This document shows, in pieces, positions 3,980 to 5,806 of a stretch of DNA of 5,806 nucleotides; position 1 is the stretch's first letter, and each line of letters begins with the position of its first letter. The DNA comes from Chloroflexota bacterium (GTDB taxonomy: Bacteria > Chloroflexota > Dehalococcoidia > SM23-28-2 > RBG-16-64-32): contig JADFTG010000093.1 of NCBI GenBank assembly GCA_022560365.1, forward strand, positions 1 through 5,806, in the 5' to 3' direction. The position numbers were made by a program, and so were the translations under genes. Under the pieces are notes generated by a model that ran no database searches, was not told where the DNA came from, and was given only the letters and a program-made list of their open reading frames with translations.

Positions 3980-5806
3980 ATGCCCTACGCCGAGGTCGCC
4001 GTCAACGCCGCCGCGCCTATCCGCCAGACGTTCACCTATCGCGTACCCGACGGCCTGACCGTCGCCGTCGGCCAGGCCGTCTACGTGCCCTTCGGCGCGC
4101 GTACGCTGCAGGGTATCGTCGTCGAGATCACCGCCGAGCCGCGCTACCAGGACACCCGCGACATCGAGGCCGTGATCGACGAGCGCCCGCTGGCAACGCC
4201 CGAGCGCGTATCGCTGGCCTCGTGGCTCAGCGACTACTATCGTGCGCCGCTCTTCGACTGTGTCTCGCTCATGCTGCCGCCCGGCTTCAAGCGCCGGCCG
4301 CAGACCCTCCTGCGCCTCGCCTTCTGGGCCGGAGACGCACCCGATGACCTCAACGACGCCGAGCGCGCCGTCCTGGACGCGCTCCGCGAGCGGGAGGACT
4401 CCGAGTCCGAGGACCTCAAACGCTCGCTCAAGCATGTGCGGGGTGTCGCCCGGGCGATCGGTTCGCTCATCCGTCGCGGCCTGGTTGCGCGGACGTATCG
4501 GCTGGCACGTCCGGCCGTCCAGCCGCGCGTCGTCGCTCACCTGACGCTGCGCCTGACGGCGGACGAGGCCCGAGGACGCGCCGCCGCATTGCGGGAGGAC
4601 GGCTCCCAGAGAGCCGGGCGCCGGGCCACGGTCCTCGATGCTCTGGCGGAGGAGGGATCGTTGCCGCTGAGCCGGGCGCGGGCGCTGGGCCTGACGCCGG
4701 CGACGCTGCGGGACTTCGAGGCCGAAGGCGTTGCGGCGAGAGAAGACGTTACGCTCCTGCGCGACCCGCTGGCTGGCCGCGAGTACGAACGCAAGCCGGC
4801 AGCCGAGCTGACGGCAGACCAGGCGCGGGCGGCGGCCGAGATTGTCGCCGCGCTGGAGGCTGCACCGAAGCCGGACGCGCGCCGCGCCTTCCTCCTCCAC
4901 GGCGTCACGGGCAGCGGCAAGACGGAAGTCTACCTGGACGCGATCGAGCACGCGGCCTCGCTTGGCAAGCGGGCGATCGTGCTCGTGCCGGAGATCTCGC
5001 TCACACCGCAGACCGTCCGTCGCTTCGGCGAGCGCTTCCCCGGCCAGGTCGCGGTGATGCACAGCGACCTCTCGCTCGGCGAGCACTTCGACATGTGGCA
5101 CGCCGTCCGCGATGGGCAGTACCGCATCGTGATCGGCCCGCGCGGAGCGCTCTTCGCGCCTCAGCCGGACCTCGGCCTCGTGGTCATCGACGAAGAGCAC
5201 GAGTGGACGTACAAGCAGCAAGAGGGCTCGCCGCGATACCACGCGCGCAAGGCAGCCGAGGAACTCTGCGCCCGCACCGGCGCCGTGCTCGTCCTCGGCT
5301 CCGCGACCCCCGACGTCGAGAGCCACTTCCGTGCCTCGGCCAAGGCCTATCGCCTGCTCGAACTCCCGCAGCGGCTTATCCCAGGCGACGGGGGCGTCAA
5401 GCCGGGGCCGCTCCCGGAGGTCGAAGTCGTCGACCTGCGCGAGGAGCTGAAGGCCGGCAACCGCAGCATCTTCAGCCGGACGCTGGCGCGGTCCGTCCGC
5501 GCCGCGCTCGACGCGGGCGAGCAGGTGATGCTCTTCCTCAACCGCCGCGGCGCTGCGTCCTTCGTCCAGTGCCGCGACTGTGGCCACGTGCCGGAGTGTC
5601 GTTCCTGCGCCGTCGCGCTCACCTACCACGAATCGAGCACTTCCGCGGCTCCATCGGGCCCTTTGAAGGCCAGGCTTAAGCCTGGCCTTCAGCGTGGCGG
5701 ACACGGCGATCGTCTCGTCTGCCACTACTGCCACCGCCGCTCGCCTTTACCGGACACCTGCCCGGAGTGCGGTGGGGACCGTCTGCGGCAGGTCGGCATC
5801 GGCCCC
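3980..5806 (+). CDS. priA: Replication-restart helicase PriA (3' end outside window)
   Basis: PriA recognises stalled forks, unwinds with 3'-to-5' polarity and initiates primosome assembly for replication restart. The frame is open for 609 codons to the window edge. Visible regions: N-terminal DNA-binding domain with the family hallmark VYVPFGARTLQGIVVE (about 34-49), a variable winged-helix region (about 115-290), Walker A GVTGSGKTEVYL (308-319), VPEISLTPQT after it, the Walker B DEEH (404-407) followed by the aromatic-rich WTYKQQEG...YHAR, and GSATPDVES (440-448). The zinc-binding cysteines are C531, C534, C540, C543, C581, C584, C594 and C597, so all eight are kept. Between H550 and L579 there are 28 residues where PriA usually has about five. 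The extra segment contains a perfect DNA palindrome. The remaining helicase motifs and C-terminal domain lie beyond the window. The gene follows a terminator, so it probably has its own promoter. Confidence 0.96.
   Translation, partial: MPYAEVAVNAAAPIRQTFTYRVPDGLTVAVGQAVYVPFGARTLQGIVVEITAEPRYQDTRDIEAVIDERPLATPERVSLASWLSDYYRAPLFDCVSLMLPPGFKRRPQTLLRLAFWAGDAPDDLNDAERAVLDALREREDSESEDLKRSLKHVRGVARAIGSLIRRGLVARTYRLARPAVQPRVVAHLTLRLTADEARGRAAALREDGSQRAGRRATVLDALAEEGSLPLSRARALGLTPATLRDFEAEGVAAREDVTLLRDPLAGREYERKPAAELTADQARAAAEIVAALEAAPKPDARRAFLLHGVTGSGKTEVYLDAIEHAASLGKRAIVLVPEISLTPQTVRRFGERFPGQVAVMHSDLSLGEHFDMWHAVRDGQYRIVIGPRGALFAPQPDLGLVVIDEEHEWTYKQQEGSPRYHARKAAEELCARTGAVLVLGSATPDVESHFRASAKAYRLLELPQRLIPGDGGVKPGPLPEVEVVDLREELKAGNRSIFSRTLARSVRAALDAGEQVMLFLNRRGAASFVQCRDCGHVPECRSCAVALTYHESSTSAAPSGPLKARLKPGLQRGGHGDRLVCHYCHRRSPLPDTCPECGGDRLRQVGIGP
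5664..5691. repeat. Perfect 28-bp palindrome inserted in frame in priA
   Basis: The 14-base arm TGAAGGCCAGGCTT (5664-5677) is followed without spacer by its exact reverse complement (5678-5691). It encodes LKARLKPGLQ (residues 562-571) and, because it is symmetrical, gives the same ten residues on the opposite strand in the matching frame. It falls in the middle of the extra PriA segment between the second and third cysteine pairs. A chance 28-bp perfect palindrome is very improbable, so it is likely a copy of a small palindromic repeat element. Confidence 0.85.

Noticed and set aside
5664..5691. The priA palindrome as a transcription terminator
   Set aside because: The hairpin would be strong but no T-run follows on either strand, and the priA frame continues with conserved zinc motifs past it.
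3101..5734. Very long open frame (877 codons) on the minus strand across rplS and priA
   Set aside because: It lies antisense to two clear genes (bL19 and PriA with full motifs) and has no family signature. Strong C/G bias at third positions removes stops from the opposite strand. Its LKARLKPGLQ stretch is only the palindrome read from the other side.

Overview
The window is GC-rich bacterial chromosome made almost entirely of housekeeping genes. A cell-division cluster (mraZ, rsmH, an FtsL-like gene) faces left. A second set (moaB/mog-type gene, trmD, rplS, priA) faces right. Family content and the glutamate/alanine-rich tail on bL19 make me lean towards Chloroflexota or a similar high-GC lineage. 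That is an inference with low confidence, because no rRNA or other decisive marker is present.

Layout. Bases 1-196 (minus) hold the N-terminus of a small single-span membrane protein in the FtsL position. Bases 196-1149 (minus) are rsmH and 1154-1579 (minus) are mraZ. The 216-base gap 1580-1795 is a divergent control region. It contains a very good sigma70-type promoter reading left into mraZ, paired TGGGG repeats with the spacing of MraZ operators, a perfect DnaA box and an AT-rich dyad. Bases 1796-2287 (plus) encode a MogA/MoaB-family protein, 2344-3081 trmD and 3137-3880 rplS. Transcription of this group should end at a strong intrinsic terminator (3904-3929). priA starts at 3980, apparently from its own, possibly leaderless, promoter and runs off the right edge after 609 codons.

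How the genes work together. The left operon couples 16S rRNA methylation and an autoregulated transcription factor to the start of the division-gene cluster. The right group combines translation functions (tRNA m1G37 methylation and ribosomal protein bL19) with a molybdenum-cofactor gene and then the replication-restart helicase PriA.

No mobile-element genes, CRISPR arrays, tRNAs or defence systems are visible. The two most unusual features lie inside ordinary genes. A perfect 28-bp palindrome sits in frame within the zinc-binding region of priA, as part of about 23 extra residues. bL19 carries an acidic C-terminal tail of about 130 residues, part of which is built from four exact-period 48-bp tandem repeats.
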